From CAYHGV01 sp964356135 (GTDB lineage Bacteria > Hydrothermota > Tepidihabitantia > CAYHGV01): a DNA stretch of 24,885 bases. The DNA lies in the NCBI GenBank assembly GCA_964356135.1, contig CAYHGV010000039.1, forward strand, positions 1-24,885, given 5' to 3'. The position numbers were made by a program, and so were the translations under genes. Shown here piece by piece: positions 23,394-24,885 of this stretch; position 1 is the first letter of the stretch, and each line of letters opens with the position of its first letter. Under the pieces are notes generated by a model. The model ran no database searches. It saw only the letters and a list, made by a program, of their open reading frames with translations, and was not told the DNA's origin.

Positions 23394-24857
23394 TCAATGT
23401 GAAAGATTACGGACAAAATACTTAAGCATGACCCAGGAATCATCGATCCGCTCCACCGAGAATAGTGATGTCAACAGTCTTTCAAATGCCGGTCTGGGGT
23501 TGGGAATATTCGGCCTTTTTAGATACTCTTCCAATCGAAACATAATCTCAACCTGCGGGTGTGCTAAGTTCGGTATATCCAGTACCACCCGGCCGTGCGG
23601 TTTCAGCACCCGGTGTAATTCTCGAAGCGCCCTTTCTATATAAGAAAGCGGGTAGTATTCAAATACGCCGATCACCGAGGCGATATCAAAAAAATCATCC
23701 TTGAAGGGCAGGGTGGCAATTTCCGCAACCCAGAGCCCGCCGATCGTGATGTGTTTCCGCGTTACAAATGCTTTCATCGCTTGGATCAAACGAGGACTTA
23801 GGTCTACGCCATAATAAAGTGAGGACCATTTATCGAGTCGGTAGGAAGCGAGGTTGGCACACGAGCCTCCATCGAGGAATCGCATCCCCGGTTTCGGGTC
23901 GAGGTAATCCTTATTTGCCGGATTGCCGCTGTTACACCCCTGACATTCTGTCTGGAAAGCCTTAAACTCCGGCGAGTTCTTGAACTCTTCCGGAACCCCA
24001 GCAAAAGGGTCGAGTCCTCGATTGTGCTGCTCAACCGTTCGATCATACGCCGTGCGGATTCGCTGTAATTGTTCAGCCATGTCTTTGTCCTGACCCATCG
24101 GCGAAGCGTCTGCAAACAAAAACGCATTTCCCTTTTTCCCCGCTATTTGTAATGCACCCATTTTTCTCAAACAGTAGGTGACCCTCGCAGCTCGATAAAC
24201 GGGAATTCCAAATGATTTTGCCAGACTTTTATTGGAAAAAGGGCGGGGCAGATGCTCGGGCAGCAACCGAAGAAAATCCTCCCGCCTGGTAAAACTCACC
24301 CGTTCGGCGACCGAAAGCAATTTCCGGTCCCGGATGCTCACCCCTTTCCGCCGCCAGCTCCCTTTACCGTCATCGCACCGAATTTCTTCTTCGTCAATCA
24401 GCAAAACTTCGAGGCTGAAATTTTCATGGTTGATTAAATCCGGTATCCGGAGCAGTTCGTTGAACACGTCGATGACCATGCCGCGGCGCGGCGACCGCCG
24501 GCGGCTTAGTTTCCGGTCACCCGAATCCGCCACCTTCGTAATCCATTTCACCTTCGGTATCGGATAGACGAGCCGCACTTTCCGATTTTCAACCAGCTTC
24601 TGCAATTTTTGACGAATGGCGTAAAAGTTTTTCGTTTGAATCTCGATCGCAACCCCATCGCGCACGATATCGACGAGAAAATCGTCCACTTTTTCTTCGA
24701 ATGTATCTCCCGGGCGGGCATACCAGTCTTTTATTGCCGCATGGAGCGAGCTCTCGTTCCGTGAACCGATAGTGTTTGCCGGGACAGACGAACCTTTATT
24801 TTTTTTCGTGACTTCCCGGACTTTCGTGATTTCGTTGTTGATTTTTTTTATTAGCAC
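23394..24857 (-). CDS. Fusion of a PD-(D/E)XK-like domain, winged helix and SAM methyltransferase
   Basis: A 487-residue protein. Residues 33-110 carry ESSLHAAIKDWYARPGD, then VDIVRD (62-67) and IEIQT (71-75), followed by VRLVYPI. The pattern Glu35...Asp63...Glu72-x-Gln74 fits a variant PD-(D/E)XK nuclease-like core with Gln for Lys. Residues ~205-250 look like a winged helix (NKSLAKSFGIPVYRAARVTYC). Residues ~265-487 are a class I methyltransferase (FLDGGSCANLASY at 327-339, YYGVDLS at 348-354, LHRVLKPHGRVVLDIPN). The PN end is not NPPY, so DNA adenine/cytosine-N4 methylation is not indicated. The only in-frame start is GTG at 24857, which makes the first ~22 residues read through a CACGAAA repeat; the natural start is therefore doubtful. 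The role is unknown. Confidence 0.75.
   Translation of the reverse strand: MLIKKINNEITKVREVTKKNKGSSVPANTIGSRNESSLHAAIKDWYARPGDTFEEKVDDFLVDIVRDGVAIEIQTKNFYAIRQKLQKLVENRKVRLVYPIPKVKWITKVADSGDRKLSRRRSPRRGMVIDVFNELLRIPDLINHENFSLEVLLIDEEEIRCDDGKGSWRRKGVSIRDRKLLSVAERVSFTRREDFLRLLPEHLPRPFSNKSLAKSFGIPVYRAARVTYCLRKMGALQIAGKKGNAFLFADASPMGQDKDMAEQLQRIRTAYDRTVEQHNRGLDPFAGVPEEFKNSPEFKAFQTECQGCNSGNPANKDYLDPKPGMRFLDGGSCANLASYRLDKWSSLYYGVDLSPRLIQAMKAFVTRKHITIGGLWVAEIATLPFKDDFFDIASVIGVFEYYPLSYIERALRELHRVLKPHGRVVLDIPNLAHPQVEIMFRLEEYLKRPNIPNPRPAFERLLTSLFSVERIDDSWVMLKYFVRNLSH
24803..24834. repeat. CACGAAA-type repeat overlapping the 5' end of the fusion gene
   Basis: On the minus strand: CGAAATCACGAAAGTCCGGG followed by AAGTCACGAAAA. 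It is the same family as the spacer repeats at 16603-16676 and 22150-22302, but here it lies inside the reading frame of the 487-residue protein (about residues 9-18). The remaining 24858-24885 shows nothing I can assign. Confidence 0.7.
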
Positions 24858-24885
24858 CGTCCAAGAATTCTTTCGGCAAGAATCA

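Overview
The window is a stretch of bacterial chromosome of roughly balanced base composition, dense with genes on the minus strand. The translation genes are bacterial. A small beta-barrel protein with a signal peptide and a C-terminal Phe suggests a Gram-negative envelope. No rRNA, tRNA or CRISPR is visible. Protein style and the many degenerate intergenic repeats resemble uncultured candidate phyla such as WOR-3-like lineages; this is an inference from memory, not a search result.

Positions 1-5554 (minus) hold a classic translation operon in the order proS, rimP, nusA, infB, ylxP (cut by the window edge). Neighbouring genes overlap by 4 or 8 bases. Divergent from it is an MFS exporter (5834-7108), then a repeat-filled spacer and a two-helix membrane protein of unknown role (7357-8097, minus).

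Positions 8208-15168 form an accessory island. It holds a secreted RHS/YD-repeat protein of nearly 2000 codons interrupted by one in-frame TGA (9126-9128). Its last ~225 codons are an AT-rich, toxin-like tip. Two small membrane-protein genes (candidate immunity) follow, then a displaced, broken copy of an RHS core tip. This is the layout of a polymorphic-toxin cassette exchange locus. The fragment's end runs antisense into the 3' end of a GNAT acetyltransferase gene.

Positions 15139-18180 (minus) hold two short operons: methyltransferase plus GNAT, and beta-barrel protein plus methyltransferase. Positions 18311-22076 (minus) hold secA, a retropepsin-like aspartic protease and a small membrane protein. 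Positions 22350-24857 (minus) hold an alpha/alpha-toroid-like protein and an unusual fusion: a PD-(D/E)XK-like domain, a winged helix and a SAM methyltransferase.

Two patterns cut across the window. First, five transcription units (proS, the MFS gene, the 7357-8097 gene, the beta-barrel gene and secA) have sigma70-type promoters whose -10 box ends only 6-9 bases before the start codon. This predicts leaderless or near-leaderless mRNAs, while several genes inside operons carry strong Shine-Dalgarno sequences. Second, the spacers hold dispersed repeats: CACGAAA-rich inverted repeats, CACAGA/CACGGA tracts, and compact palindromes with three-base loops.
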